DNA of 64,000 nucleotides from Streptomyces sp. NRRL S-118 (GCF_000716335.1 NZ_KL591018.1:1-64000), one strand, 5' to 3'; shown: positions 34,526 through 42,956, counted from the first letter of the stretch. Numbers and translations are program-made. Notes: a model not told the origin generated them from the sequence alone.

Positions 34526-34985
34526 CCAGGACCGGTCCATGGACCCGCCCTGGGCCGGCCGGTTCGTCTTCACCGTCGACGGGCTGGAGATCGGCGCCTT
34601 CACCGAGGTCGGCGGGCTGACCGTGTCGATCGAGGTCGAGGAGTACGCGGAGGGCGGACAGAACCAGTACACGCACCGACTGCCGGGGCGGATGAAGTGG
34701 CCCAATCTGGTGCTCAAGCGGGGGATGACGAACGCGGACAACCTGTTCGCATGGTTCGCGGCCAGCTCCGGTGAGGGTTTCGCCAAGGCGGACAACAAGA
34801 TCCAGCGACGCAGCGGCGCGATCACCCTGCAGAACTCGCAGGGACGGCCGGTGCAGACCTGGAAGTTCGTCGACGCCTACCCGGTGAAGTGGACCGGCCC
34901 CCGCTTGGCCGCGACGTCCAGGGACCTCGCCGTCGAGGAACTGGAGGTGTGTCACTGTGGCTTCACCATGGAGGGGCACCGTTGA
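34518..34985 (+). CDS. Inner tube protein 2 (tube initiator-like)
   Basis: 155-residue second tube paralogue: FVFTVDGLEIGAFTEVGGLT, EEYAEGGQNQYTHRLPGRMK, LVLKRGMTNADNLFAWF and WKFVDAYPVKWTGPRLAATS. In other systems the second tube protein forms the adaptor ring joining the spike hub to the tube. The ATG at 34518 lies inside the end of the preceding small gene, and GGAGGGG about 5 nt upstream supports it. It ends TGA 29 nt after the start of the next gene. Confidence 0.94.
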   Translation: MGSQDRSMDPPWAGRFVFTVDGLEIGAFTEVGGLTVSIEVEEYAEGGQNQYTHRLPGRMKWPNLVLKRGMTNADNLFAWFAASSGEGFAKADNKIQRRSGAITLQNSQGRPVQTWKFVDAYPVKWTGPRLAATSRDLAVEELEVCHCGFTMEGHR

Positions 34986-36822
34986 GGGCATTCCCCGGCG
35001 AAGGTCCTCACTGGCCCGGCGGCCGCTGCGTCCCGGCCTGGCCCCGGTCGAGGTCCGTCGGACCTTGCCCGGGGCGACGGGACTCGGCGTCTCGGGCTTC
35101 CGGGTGCGTGCCCCTTGGTGGGTGCTGGTCCGGCGCCTGTTCCTGAGCCGCCGGCACATCGGCTTCAGGGCAGCCGCCGTGGCTCGTTCGACGGTCTCGT
35201 CCCCGACCCCCTCACGGGAATTGCTCCGGCCCGGGGACGCCGCTCGAGGGGGCCTGCTCACCACGCGTCGCAGACCGCCGGTGCCGCCGAACCAGGTGGC
35301 CCAGGCGGCCTCGGCCCGGAGTTCCCCCGCCAGGGAACCGCTCACCCGGAGGGCGACGGCCGACGCGGGACCGGTGGTCGGGGGCGTGAGTGGCGTGGAG
35401 CACCTGCGGGTACTCGGCGGAGCCTCCGTCGCGCGCACCGGTGACGACTTCTCGCCCGAGATCGTGCCGACACCACCACAGCGAGGACCGATCCGGCCCC
35501 GGCCGGGCCCAGGATCACCCGCGAGCACTGTTCCCGCATCGGCCCCCTTCACCGGTCCTGTGGCTTCGGCCGGTCCGGTGGCGGTCGGGCGGCTGCCCTT
35601 GACCTCCCACCGACGGCGCACCGTCATCGGCCGGCGACCGGGCGCGGCTCCTGCTGACGAGGGCGCGCCACAGTGGCGGGCGGAGGCGGGGCGGCCCGGT
35701 GGTCGGCGCGGTGCCGCCGTGGGGGCTGGGCTCGTGTCCGATGCGCGGGTGGGTGCGGGGCGCGGGAGGGCTCCGGCCGCACCGGATGCCGGTATGTCCT
35801 CCGAAGTGCGGGGCGTGGCCCGGAGTTCGGCCCCCGGGCGGGCTCCAGCGGGACCGGGGCCGGGGCCGGGACCGGGGTCCGTGCCGGTGCCGGGACTTCA
35901 GGGAACGGCTTCGCCGACGACGTACGCGGTAGCCGCCTTCCTCCGGGCAGCGGCGGCCCCAAGCACGAGGAGCGCCGCCGGCGAGGAGCGGCTGGCGCGG
36001 GTGAGCAGCCCGGAGGCCCGCTGGCGGGCGGCGGTGGCGCGTTCGCCGCTGGAGTCCCCCCGCGCCTTCCCCGGCCGGCTCCTCCCGCTGGTCCGCGCGC
36101 TCACCGGGGGCACGTCCGCCACGTACACCAGCGGTCCCGCGACCCGGTCGGCCCTGGCGGCAGCCGGCGCGCGGGGCGCGACCACGCGGACGACCGTGCA
36201 CCTGTCGGCCGAACCGGACCGATCGGATGTCGGCGTGCTCGCCCATGAGCTGAGCCACGCACGCAGTCCTGTGCTCCGGCCACGGTTCTCCCTGCGGGTG
36301 CCCGGCGGCGCGCCGGACACCGACGAACGGGTGGCGCAGGCCACGGGGGCAGCGATGCGTCGAGCGATCACCGACGGCTCCGGTGATCTGAGGGGCCTCA
36401 GCGGCTTCAGTGGCCTCGCGAGCAGTCTGCCGGTCGGTGGCGCGACCGCGGGCGCCACGGCGCTGGTGGACGCCGCCACCCGCGCAGCTCGTGACGTGGT
36501 GCGCGACGAGGTGGAACGCGCGCTGGCCACCATGGACAGGACGGCGGCGCGTGGCGCGGCCGACCTGCCCTCGCCGGGAGGCGACCACGCGTTCCAGGGC
36601 GGGGCTCCCACGGAACGGTCGTTGCTCCCGGCCGAGTCGGGAACCGCCACGGCATCGGGCGTTGCGGCCGCGCCCGGGGGACAGGCTCCTGGCGGACACC
36701 CTCCCGGCGGACCCGTCCAGACGGACCGGCAACCCTCGACGGAGCAGATCGTGCGCGCGATCGAGGAGCGAGTGCTGCACCAGCTCGAACGGCGTGGTGG
36801 CCGGTACGCGGGAATCTTCTGA
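34957..36822 (+). CDS. Disordered injection-system protein with HExxH motif
   Basis: 621 residues, the least family-like member of the CIS operon. Residues 1-330 are Arg/Pro/Gly-rich and predicted disordered. Residues about 355-470 form a compact region with LSAEPDRSDVGVLAHELSHA, an HExxH resembling a degenerate DUF4157 domain. The C-terminal 25 residues (STEQIVRAIEERVLHQLERR, then GGRYAGIF) resemble the conserved short tail motif of eCIS baseplate or cargo proteins. The GTG start at 34957, inside the tube-2 gene, is supported by GGAGG 8 nt upstream. It may be cargo in the tube lumen or a baseplate accessory. Zinc-protease activity is possible but the usual third ligand is not obvious. Confidence 0.65.
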   Translation: MASPWRGTVEGIPRRRSSLARRPLRPGLAPVEVRRTLPGATGLGVSGFRVRAPWWVLVRRLFLSRRHIGFRAAAVARSTVSSPTPSRELLRPGDAARGGLLTTRRRPPVPPNQVAQAASARSSPAREPLTRRATADAGPVVGGVSGVEHLRVLGGASVARTGDDFSPEIVPTPPQRGPIRPRPGPGSPASTVPASAPFTGPVASAGPVAVGRLPLTSHRRRTVIGRRPGAAPADEGAPQWRAEAGRPGGRRGAAVGAGLVSDARVGAGRGRAPAAPDAGMSSEVRGVARSSAPGRAPAGPGPGPGPGSVPVPGLQGTASPTTYAVAAFLRAAAAPSTRSAAGEERLARVSSPEARWRAAVARSPLESPRAFPGRLLPLVRALTGGTSATYTSGPATRSALAAAGARGATTRTTVHLSAEPDRSDVGVLAHELSHARSPVLRPRFSLRVPGGAPDTDERVAQATGAAMRRAITDGSGDLRGLSGFSGLASSLPVGGATAGATALVDAATRAARDVVRDEVERALATMDRTAARGAADLPSPGGDHAFQGGAPTERSLLPAESGTATASGVAAAPGGQAPGGHPPGGPVQTDRQPSTEQIVRAIEERVLHQLERRGGRYAGIF

Positions 36823-36848
36823 GGTCCGAACGGTCTGAAGGGAAGTCG

Positions 36849-37520
36849 ATGAACCAGCCTTCCAAGGCATTTCTCGAGGTCGAGGGCAGCAGCGAGAGGA
36901 TCGAGTGCCTGTTCAACCCCGCGGAGCTGACGATCAGCAAGTCCAACTCATGGCAGGCGGGCGACGCCAAGGGCGTCAACGCACCGGCCCTCCGCTTCCA
37001 GGCGGGGCAGTCGGCCACGCTGACCCTCACCCTGATGTTCGACACCACCCGCACCGGGACCGACGTCACGCGTTACACCTCCAGGCTGCTCGACCTGCTC
37101 AAGGTCGACCCGGACCTGCCGTCGTCCGACCGTGGCCGCCAGTCCGGGCGGCCGCCCTGGGTCAAGTTCCACTGGGGCGACCTGCATTCGTTCCGAGCCG
37201 TCGTCGACCGGCTCCAGGTGCGGTTCACGTACTTCGCGAGCACGGGCAAACCCTTGCGGGCGAAGGCCGACATGACTCTCAAGCAGTGGCAGGACGAGGG
37301 GCTCCACCCGTTGCAGAACCCCACGTCGTCCACGCCGACGCTGCACTCGGTCCACGTCGTGCGTACGGGTGAGACCCTGGACCGGATTGCCGCCGCACGG
37401 TACCGCGATCCGGCGCGGTGGCGGTTGATCGCGGAGGCCAACGGCATCCACGACCCGCTCGCGGTGGCCGCGGGCACCACTCTGGTGATCCCCGAGCAGC
37501 CGGTGCGTCGCCGTGCCTGA
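36849..37520 (+). CDS. LysM-domain baseplate hub protein (Afp7-like)
   Basis: 223 residues. The N-terminal 160 residues are the conserved CIS hub-collar domain (ECLFNPAELTISKSNSW, LTLTLMFDTTRTGTDVTRYT, WGDLHSFRAVVDRLQVRFTYF). Residues 170-218 are a LysM domain (VHVVRTGETLDRIAAARYRD, WRLIAEANGI, GTTLVIP). This is the gp53/Afp7-type protein that clamps the spike hub to the tube. Its stop overlaps the next GTG start by 8 nt. Confidence 0.92.
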   Translation: MNQPSKAFLEVEGSSERIECLFNPAELTISKSNSWQAGDAKGVNAPALRFQAGQSATLTLTLMFDTTRTGTDVTRYTSRLLDLLKVDPDLPSSDRGRQSGRPPWVKFHWGDLHSFRAVVDRLQVRFTYFASTGKPLRAKADMTLKQWQDEGLHPLQNPTSSTPTLHSVHVVRTGETLDRIAAARYRDPARWRLIAEANGIHDPLAVAAGTTLVIPEQPVRRRA

Positions 37521-39189
37521 GCAGCGCAGCCTCGACAGTGTCGTGATCACGGTGGACGGTGCGCCGCTCGCGGCGGCGCTCTACCCCAGGATCACCCGGG
37601 TACTGGTGGAGGAGTCGGTGCACCTCCCCGACGCGTTCACCGTCCGGTTCGACGACGCCCACTTCGAGCTGTTCGACGAGGACCGCTTCCGGCCGGGCAC
37701 GCACATCGAGATCGCCTTCCGCGCCGACGGCGACCCGGTCATGGTGACCGCGGGCGAGGTGACATCGGTATCGGTGACGCCTGGTGTGTCCGGGCGTCAC
37801 GAACTGGTCCTCGGGGGACTCGATCTGACGCATCGTCTGACGCGCGGGCCGAAGACCCGCAGCTTCACCCGGATGTCCGACGCGGACATCGCCTCGCGCA
37901 TCGCCGGCGAGTACGGGCTGGACACCGACATCGACGCCACGGACGAGACCCGGGAGTACGTGTTGCAGGCCGGGGAGACGGACTACGGCTTCCTGCGCCG
38001 GCTGGCCGACCGGATCGGGTTCGACCTGTGGGTCGGTGACCGGACGCTGCACTTCAAGCGCCGCCCGTCCGCCCGGTCCACGGCGCCGTCGTTGCGCTGG
38101 GGCGACAACCTGCTCGACTTCACCGTCCGGTGCGCCTCGGCCGAACACTGTGACGAGGTCGTCGTCACGGCCTGGGACCCGGTGGACAAGCGGACCATCA
38201 CCGGCCGTGCCACGGACCCGGACCACGGCACCGACGCACCTGTCGCCGCCGATATGGCCGACGCGGCGCGGAGGGCCTTCGGGCGGGTGTCCCGGCGAGC
38301 CGGACACGTCCCGGTGGCGAGCCAGGCGGAGGCCGACGCGTTCGCCCGGTCACTGCTGTGGCGTGCGTCCGGGGCGGAGGTGGTGCTGCGCGGCGAGGCG
38401 GTCGGCAACCCGCTGATCGCGGCGGGAGCGCAGGTGAAACTGGAGCGGGTGGGCAACCGGCTGTCCGGAACGTACCGCGTGACGGGCGTGGAACACGACT
38501 ACGGCAGCGGCCGCCCGTACACCACGCGCTTCACGTGCGGGGCGAAGGACGCGGGCGAACTGGCCGATCTGCTCGGCGGCAACAGCGGGAGCGGCGGGGA
38601 CGGCGCCGGAGCGGTCGGGGGGCGGCACGACGGCAAGGGGCTGACCGTCGGAGTGGTCACCAACAACGACGATCCGGAGCACCTGGGCCGGGTGAAGGTG
38701 AAGTTCCCGACGCTGTCCGGTGAGGACGAGAGCAACTGGGCCCGGGTCGCCGCCCCGGGCGCGGGCGGGCAGCGCGGTATGCAATGGCTGCCTGAGGTGG
38801 ACGACGAGGTGCTGATCGGCTTCGAGTCGGGTGACAGGAATCGTCCGTTCGTGCTGGGTGGCCTGTGGAACCGCGGCGATGTGCCACCCGTACCCGCACC
38901 GACCCGGGACGGGAAGGTCACCGAGCGGCTGCTGGTCAGCCGTAAGGACCACCGTCTGGTGTTCACCGACGATCCGGCCGGCTCCGTCCGGCTGTCCCTG
39001 GGCGACGGCGACTGTGCCTTGACGCTGGAGAAGTCGGAGTCCTCCCTGGAGGCGGAGCAGACGCTGACGATCAGTGCTCGGCGGATCGAGATCAAGGCGG
39101 GGGAGAAGCTGGTACTCGGCGCACCGGAGGTCGAGGTCTCCGCACGGTCCGAGCTCAAGGCCACCGGCAACCCGATCCGGCTCAACTAG
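37513..39189 (+). CDS. vgrG: VgrG-like central spike protein (Afp8-like)
   Basis: 558 residues fusing gp27-like hub domains (phage late D/VgrG N-terminus, about residues 1-330, with ETDYGFLRRLADRIGFDLWV) to a gp5-like OB fold (about 370-460: VGVVTNNDDPEHLGRVKVKF, EVDDEVLIGFESGDRNRPFV) and a short C-terminal beta-helix spike (LTISARRIEIKAGEKLVLGA onward). It is the trimeric needle of the injection machine. GTG start coupled to the LysM gene. Followed by the tandem repeat at 39188 and the PAAR tip gene. Confidence 0.95.
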   Translation: MPEQRSLDSVVITVDGAPLAAALYPRITRVLVEESVHLPDAFTVRFDDAHFELFDEDRFRPGTHIEIAFRADGDPVMVTAGEVTSVSVTPGVSGRHELVLGGLDLTHRLTRGPKTRSFTRMSDADIASRIAGEYGLDTDIDATDETREYVLQAGETDYGFLRRLADRIGFDLWVGDRTLHFKRRPSARSTAPSLRWGDNLLDFTVRCASAEHCDEVVVTAWDPVDKRTITGRATDPDHGTDAPVAADMADAARRAFGRVSRRAGHVPVASQAEADAFARSLLWRASGAEVVLRGEAVGNPLIAAGAQVKLERVGNRLSGTYRVTGVEHDYGSGRPYTTRFTCGAKDAGELADLLGGNSGSGGDGAGAVGGRHDGKGLTVGVVTNNDDPEHLGRVKVKFPTLSGEDESNWARVAAPGAGGQRGMQWLPEVDDEVLIGFESGDRNRPFVLGGLWNRGDVPPVPAPTRDGKVTERLLVSRKDHRLVFTDDPAGSVRLSLGDGDCALTLEKSESSLEAEQTLTISARRIEIKAGEKLVLGAPEVEVSARSELKATGNPIRLN

Positions 39190-39243
39190 GACTCGTCAAC
39201 CAGGACTCGTCAACCAGGACTCGTCAACCAGGACTCGTCAACC
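39188..39243 (+). repeat. Four tandem copies of a 14-bp unit
   Basis: The unit AGGACTCGTCAACC occurs four times in a row, perfectly, starting within the VgrG stop codon and ending 26 bp before the PAAR start. Because 14 is not a multiple of 3 and the block is noncoding, copy number could vary and change the spacing between the spike and tip genes. Confidence 0.9.
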
Positions 39244-39269
39244 AGGTCTCTACCAGAAGGGCACGACCC

Positions 39270-39671
39270 ATGCCACAGCCCGCCGCCCGGGAGGGCGATC
39301 CGGTGACCGGGCAGGACACGCACATCGTGCTGGTGCCGGCGCCCGGCGGGGGCACGGCCCCGGTTCCGCAGCTGCTCGCGTTCTCCGGCACGCTCGTGTC
39401 GGGCCTGTCCCCCGACGTGCTCGTCAACGGCCGTGCGGCGGCCACGGTGGGCAGTACCGCCCGGAACACCCTGCCGCACCAGCCGCTGCCGCCGGGCCTG
39501 AGGTTCGTGAAACAGCCGGCCGACGAGGGCCGGGTGCAGACCGGCTCGCCCACGGTGCTCGTGAACGGCAAGCCGCTGGCCAGGGGGCAGGACCAGGTGG
39601 TGACCTGTTTCGACGTTCCGGGCCCGCCGTCGCTGATCACCGGCGGCTCGCCGAACGTGGTGGTCGCATGA
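39270..39671 (+). CDS. PAAR-like spike tip protein (Afp10-like)
   Basis: 133 residues of the PAAR/DUF4150-like fold that sharpens the VgrG spike: PAAREGDPVTGQDTHIVLVP, then short beta repeats with SPDVLVNGRAAATVGSTARN and SPTVLVNGKPLARGQDQVVT. Conserved His/Cys residues may hold the structural zinc at the tip. A ribosome site (AGAAGGG) precedes the ATG. The next gene overlaps by ATGA. Confidence 0.9.
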   Translation: MPQPAAREGDPVTGQDTHIVLVPAPGGGTAPVPQLLAFSGTLVSGLSPDVLVNGRAAATVGSTARNTLPHQPLPPGLRFVKQPADEGRVQTGSPTVLVNGKPLARGQDQVVTCFDVPGPPSLITGGSPNVVVA

Positions 39672-40066
39672 CCGATCTGATCGGATCCGGCTGGGCGTTC
39701 CCCGCGGCCCTCACCCCGGCCGGTACGGTCCGGCTGGTCGCGGGCGGCGAGGAGATCGACGCGGCGGTCCGCATGATCCTCTCCACCGCACCCGGGGAGC
39801 GGGTGATGCGGCCGGACTTCGGCTGTGCCATGTGGGAGCAGGTGTTCGCTCCGATGAACTCCGGCACGCTCGGCCTGATCGAGCAGTGCGTGCGGGAGGC
39901 CCTGGCCCGCTGGGAGCCGCGCATCGTTCTCGAGGACGTGGCGGCCGTGAGCGACGGCGAGTCCATGGTCCGCATCGAGGTGTCGTACCGGGTGCGGGCG
40001 ACCAACGACCACCGCAACCTGGTCCATCCCTTCTACGTGATTCCCGGTGAGGAGCCGACCTCGTGA
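39668..40066 (+). CDS. gp25-like baseplate wedge protein (Afp9-like)
   Basis: 132 residues of the GPW/gp25 family, including the EPR-type core ILSTAPGERVMRPDFGCAMWEQVF and the C-terminal VRIEVSYRVRATNDHRNLVHPFYV. It nucleates sheath assembly on the baseplate. ATGA overlap with the PAAR gene and GTGA overlap with the baseplate J gene place it in a tightly coupled block. Confidence 0.95.
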   Translation: MTDLIGSGWAFPAALTPAGTVRLVAGGEEIDAAVRMILSTAPGERVMRPDFGCAMWEQVFAPMNSGTLGLIEQCVREALARWEPRIVLEDVAAVSDGESMVRIEVSYRVRATNDHRNLVHPFYVIPGEEPTS

Positions 40067-42012
40067 CCCTGCCCGCGCCCCACCTCGACGACCGGACCTT
40101 CCAGGACATCGTCGACGAGGCGAAACGGCGGATCGCCCTGCGCTGTCCCGAATGGACCGACCACAATGTGTCGGACCCCGGTGTGGCCCTGATCGAGCTG
40201 TTCGCCTGGATGACCGAGATGATCATCTACCGGCTCAATCAGGTGCCGGACCGCCTGTACGTGAAGTTCCTCGAACTCGTGGGCATCTCCCTGTACTCGG
40301 CCACTCCCGCCCGCACCGGCCTGCTGTTCGAACTGACCGGTCCGGCGAAGGACACCATCGTGGTGCGCAAGGGCACCCGGGTCGGCACCCAGCGGGACAC
40401 CGCCGGCGATCAGATCGTCTTCATGACCGAATCGGATCTGAGGATCGTCGCCCCGGAGCTCGTCGCCTGCAGGACCCGGAGCGGGGGCGGCGACGAGGAC
40501 CGCACCTCGGCGCTGGCCGCCGGCGCCGCGAGGATCGCGGTCTTCCCGTCGGCGGCCGAGGGCGACGCGCTGTATCTGGGTTTCCGGCAGGGCCTGGCCG
40601 GCAATCTGCTGCGCCTCGATGTGACGGTGGCGGACGCCCGGGGCGCGGGTGTCGACCCGAAAAGTCCGCCGCGGGTGTGGCAGAGCTGGGACGGCCGGCA
40701 ATGGCAGGAGGCACGCGTGCTCGCCGACACCAGCGGCGGGTTCAACACCACGGGTCGGGTGAGCCTGCTGCTGGCCCCTGCCCACGAGCAGCTGACGGTC
40801 GGCGCGGTGACGGCGTACTGGGTCCGGTGCGTGCTGCGGCGGTCGTCCGAAAAGCAACCGACGTACGAGTCCTCGCCGCTGCTGCAGGCGCTGACGGTCA
40901 CCAGTCGCGGTGGCGTGGTCAAGGCGCACCACGCGGAGGCGGCGCCCGCGGAGCTGCTGGGTACCAGCAGCGGCCGGCCGGGGCAGAGCTTCGTCGTCCG
41001 CCGGGCGCCGGTCCTGCCGCGTACCCCCGACGAGACGGTGCAGGTGGTGACGGGCCGGACCGGTGGAACGGCGGAGAGTTGGTACGAGGTCAGGGACTTC
41101 ACCCGCGCCGGCCCTGAGGACAGGATCTTCACCTGGTCCGGCGCCACGGGCGAGATCCGGTTCGGTCCGAGGGTCACCGCCAGGAACGGTGAGACCCGTC
41201 AGCACGGCGCGATCCCTCCGGAGAACGCGCAGATCATGGTCACCGGCTACCGCTACGGCGGAGGCAGCCGGGGCAACGTCGGCGCCGGCAAGCTGACCGT
41301 GCTGTTGACCTCGGTCCCCCAGGTCGGTTCCGTACGCAATCTCGACCCCGCGACCGGCGGCGTCGACGCCGAGACCGTGGAGAACGCGAAGATCCGTGGA
41401 CCGCTGGAGCTGCGCGGCGGCCGGCGTGCGGTCACCGCGAGGGACTTCGAGCGGCTCACCCTCGAAGGTGCGCCGGGTGTGGCGCGGGCCCGGTGCCTGC
41501 CGCCCGAGAAGCCGGGCGGGCCGGTGCGGCTGCTGGTCGTGCCGAAGGTCTTCGGTTCCCCCCGGTCCCTGGACATCGACCAGCTGAAGCCGGGACTGGA
41601 CGTCGTCGAGGACATCCAGCGCCATCTCGGCGGCAGGCGGCTGCTGACCACGCAGGTGCGCGTCATGGAGCCGTACTACCAGGGCATTTCGATCAGGACT
41701 GTTGTGCGGGCGGCCTCGACGGTGCAGACGGACATGGTCCGCTCGGAGGCGGAGGAGGCGCTGTACGCGTTCATCAACCCCGTCACCGGCGGTCCGGACG
41801 GCCGTGGCTGGCCGTTCGGCCACGGGCTGTCCATCGGTGACGTGTACGCGGTCCTCAACGCGGTTCCGGGCGTCGCGGGCGTGCGGTCCGTGGAGGTGTT
41901 CAAGACCGACCTGCGAGGCGAGCGGGCTCAGGTGAACGCCCGGCAGGAAGCCCAACTCCCCGCCGGGGCACTGTTCATGTCCGACCGGCACACGGTGGAG
42001 GTGAGCCAGTGA
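40063..42012 (+). CDS. Baseplate J-like protein (Afp11-like)
   Basis: 649 residues of the baseplate assembly protein J/gp6-like family. The N-terminus is characteristic (DDRTFQDIVDEAKRRIALRC, WTDHNVSDPGVALIELFAWM, EMIIYRLNQVPDRLYVKFLE), with beta-rich middle domains and a C-terminal region (YYQGISIRTVVRAASTVQTD, GWPFGHGLSIGDVYAVLNAV) that contacts neighbouring wedges. GTG start overlaps the gp25 stop. Only one such gene is present, where Afp has Afp11 and Afp12. In Streptomyces CISs the equivalent baseplate face is where membrane contact would occur. Confidence 0.94.
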   Translation: MTLPAPHLDDRTFQDIVDEAKRRIALRCPEWTDHNVSDPGVALIELFAWMTEMIIYRLNQVPDRLYVKFLELVGISLYSATPARTGLLFELTGPAKDTIVVRKGTRVGTQRDTAGDQIVFMTESDLRIVAPELVACRTRSGGGDEDRTSALAAGAARIAVFPSAAEGDALYLGFRQGLAGNLLRLDVTVADARGAGVDPKSPPRVWQSWDGRQWQEARVLADTSGGFNTTGRVSLLLAPAHEQLTVGAVTAYWVRCVLRRSSEKQPTYESSPLLQALTVTSRGGVVKAHHAEAAPAELLGTSSGRPGQSFVVRRAPVLPRTPDETVQVVTGRTGGTAESWYEVRDFTRAGPEDRIFTWSGATGEIRFGPRVTARNGETRQHGAIPPENAQIMVTGYRYGGGSRGNVGAGKLTVLLTSVPQVGSVRNLDPATGGVDAETVENAKIRGPLELRGGRRAVTARDFERLTLEGAPGVARARCLPPEKPGGPVRLLVVPKVFGSPRSLDIDQLKPGLDVVEDIQRHLGGRRLLTTQVRVMEPYYQGISIRTVVRAASTVQTDMVRSEAEEALYAFINPVTGGPDGRGWPFGHGLSIGDVYAVLNAVPGVAGVRSVEVFKTDLRGERAQVNARQEAQLPAGALFMSDRHTVEVSQ

Positions 42013-42527
42013 GCGGCTGGCTGCTGGCCCAGCTCCCGCAGGTGATGGTCCGTGATCCGCTGCTCGCCGCGTTCGTCCTCGGGTGCGAGGAGACGGTGGA
42101 CTCGGTCGGGCACCACCTCGACGACCTCGAGTACATGCTGGACATGGAGCTGGCGTCACCCGAGATGCTCGCCTACCTGGCGAGCTGGCTGGGCATCGAG
42201 CTCCAGGCGCTGACCGTCGCCGACAGCGAGGAGGGCCGGGCCGCCCAGCGGCGGCTGATCCGCGCGGTCGGCGAGAACCTCGGCAGGCGGGGCACGGCCG
42301 TCGGTCTTGAGACACTGCTCGGCGCCCTGACCGGAAGCCGTGCCGAAGTGTCCGACTCGGGCGGGGTGTTCGGACCCGACGACCGCATTCCCGCGGCGGA
42401 CAACACGGTGCGCGTCGTGCTGGACCACACGGGCCGGCTGTCCGAACGGCAGATCAAGGCCGTCATCGAGGAAGAGCTGCCGATCGGCGTGGGGTACACG
42501 CTGACCATCCGGAGCGGAGGTTCATGA
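42009..42527 (+). CDS. Phage tail protein I-like baseplate component
   Basis: 172 residues of the P2 gpI-like tail protein family (also found in eCIS loci at this position). Conserved segments are LYMLDMELASPEMLAYLASW-like helix, WLGIELQALTVADSEEGRAAQ, RRLIRAVGENLGRRGTAVGL and a C-terminal beta part (VRVVLDHTGRLSERQIKAVI, PIGVGYTLTI). It closes the outer baseplate. In phages and Afp this family links baseplate to tail fibres, but no fibre gene follows here. GTG start overlaps baseplate J; its stop overlaps the next ATG. Confidence 0.88.
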   Translation: MSGWLLAQLPQVMVRDPLLAAFVLGCEETVDSVGHHLDDLEYMLDMELASPEMLAYLASWLGIELQALTVADSEEGRAAQRRLIRAVGENLGRRGTAVGLETLLGALTGSRAEVSDSGGVFGPDDRIPAADNTVRVVLDHTGRLSERQIKAVIEEELPIGVGYTLTIRSGGS

Positions 42528-42871
42528 TGGACGAGTCGTTGTCCTACGACGGCGCGCTGCGCAGGCCCGGTGGTGACGAGGACGGCGCCCCCGACGGTGG
42601 TGATGATGCGCAGCCGCCCCCGAGGAAGCGGGTTCCCGGTCCCCGCTGCCCCGCATGCCACCACGGCAACCCCGCTTCCCGGGTACGCTGCGAGATCTGC
42701 GGCGAGGAGCTGTGGCCGGGCGGGGCCGCCGTCCTCGCCCCGGCGCCGCCCGCTCTCCCACTCCCGCCGGAACCGCCCGCACGCGGTGGCTCGGGGCGCG
42801 TCCTGGCGCTCGTCCTGGTCCCCGTCATCGTGATCACAGCAGTGTTCGTGCTGGCCGCGCTGCTGGACTGA
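42524..42871 (+). CDS. Tail-anchored zinc-ribbon membrane protein, last gene of the injection operon
   Basis: 115 residues: an acidic disordered N-terminus, a zinc ribbon (CPACHHGNPASRVRCEICGE, two C-x2-C pairs, about residues 42-62), a Pro-rich stretch and one C-terminal membrane helix (VLALVLVPVIVITAVFVLAALL). It is predicted to be tail-anchored with the ribbon in the cytosol. Overlap with the gpI-like gene (ATGA-type) makes it part of the CIS operon. I infer that it could dock the baseplate at the membrane, which a cytosolic CIS would need; there is no family evidence for that. An alternative is an unrelated zinc-ribbon domain regulator. Confidence 0.7.
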   Translation: MMDESLSYDGALRRPGGDEDGAPDGGDDAQPPPRKRVPGPRCPACHHGNPASRVRCEICGEELWPGGAAVLAPAPPALPLPPEPPARGGSGRVLALVLVPVIVITAVFVLAALLD

Positions 42872-42897
42872 CTGACGCGGCCTGTGTCATCCGGTTG

Positions 42898-42956
42898 AGG
42901 CACATGGGCGCCGTCCGTATCGAATGCCGATCGATACGGACGGCGCCCATGTGCCT
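42898..42956 (+). terminator. 25-bp perfect hairpin terminating the injection-system operon
   Basis: Left arm 42898-42922 and right arm 42932-42956 are perfectly complementary over 25 bp with a 9-nt loop, beginning 27 nt after the last CIS gene. There is no long U-tract, as usual for Streptomyces terminators. The arm length is far beyond chance. Confidence 0.85.

Noticed and set aside
37513..39189. VgrG/PAAR genes considered as part of a type VI secretion system
   Set aside because: No TssB/TssC pair, TssJLM membrane complex or ClpV; the sheath is a single eCIS-type gene and the baseplate is J/gp25/gpI type.
39188..39243. Tandem 14-bp repeats considered as a CRISPR array
   Set aside because: Units are contiguous with no spacers and no cas genes are present.
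40033..42315. 760-codon - strand open frame opposite the baseplate genes
   Set aside because: Antisense shadow with no family resemblance.
25341..42871. CIS region considered as an integrated prophage
   Set aside because: No capsid, portal, terminase, integrase, lysis cassette or att-like repeats; the AAA+ ATPase, DUF4255 and DUF4157 proteins are markers of eCIS-type machines.
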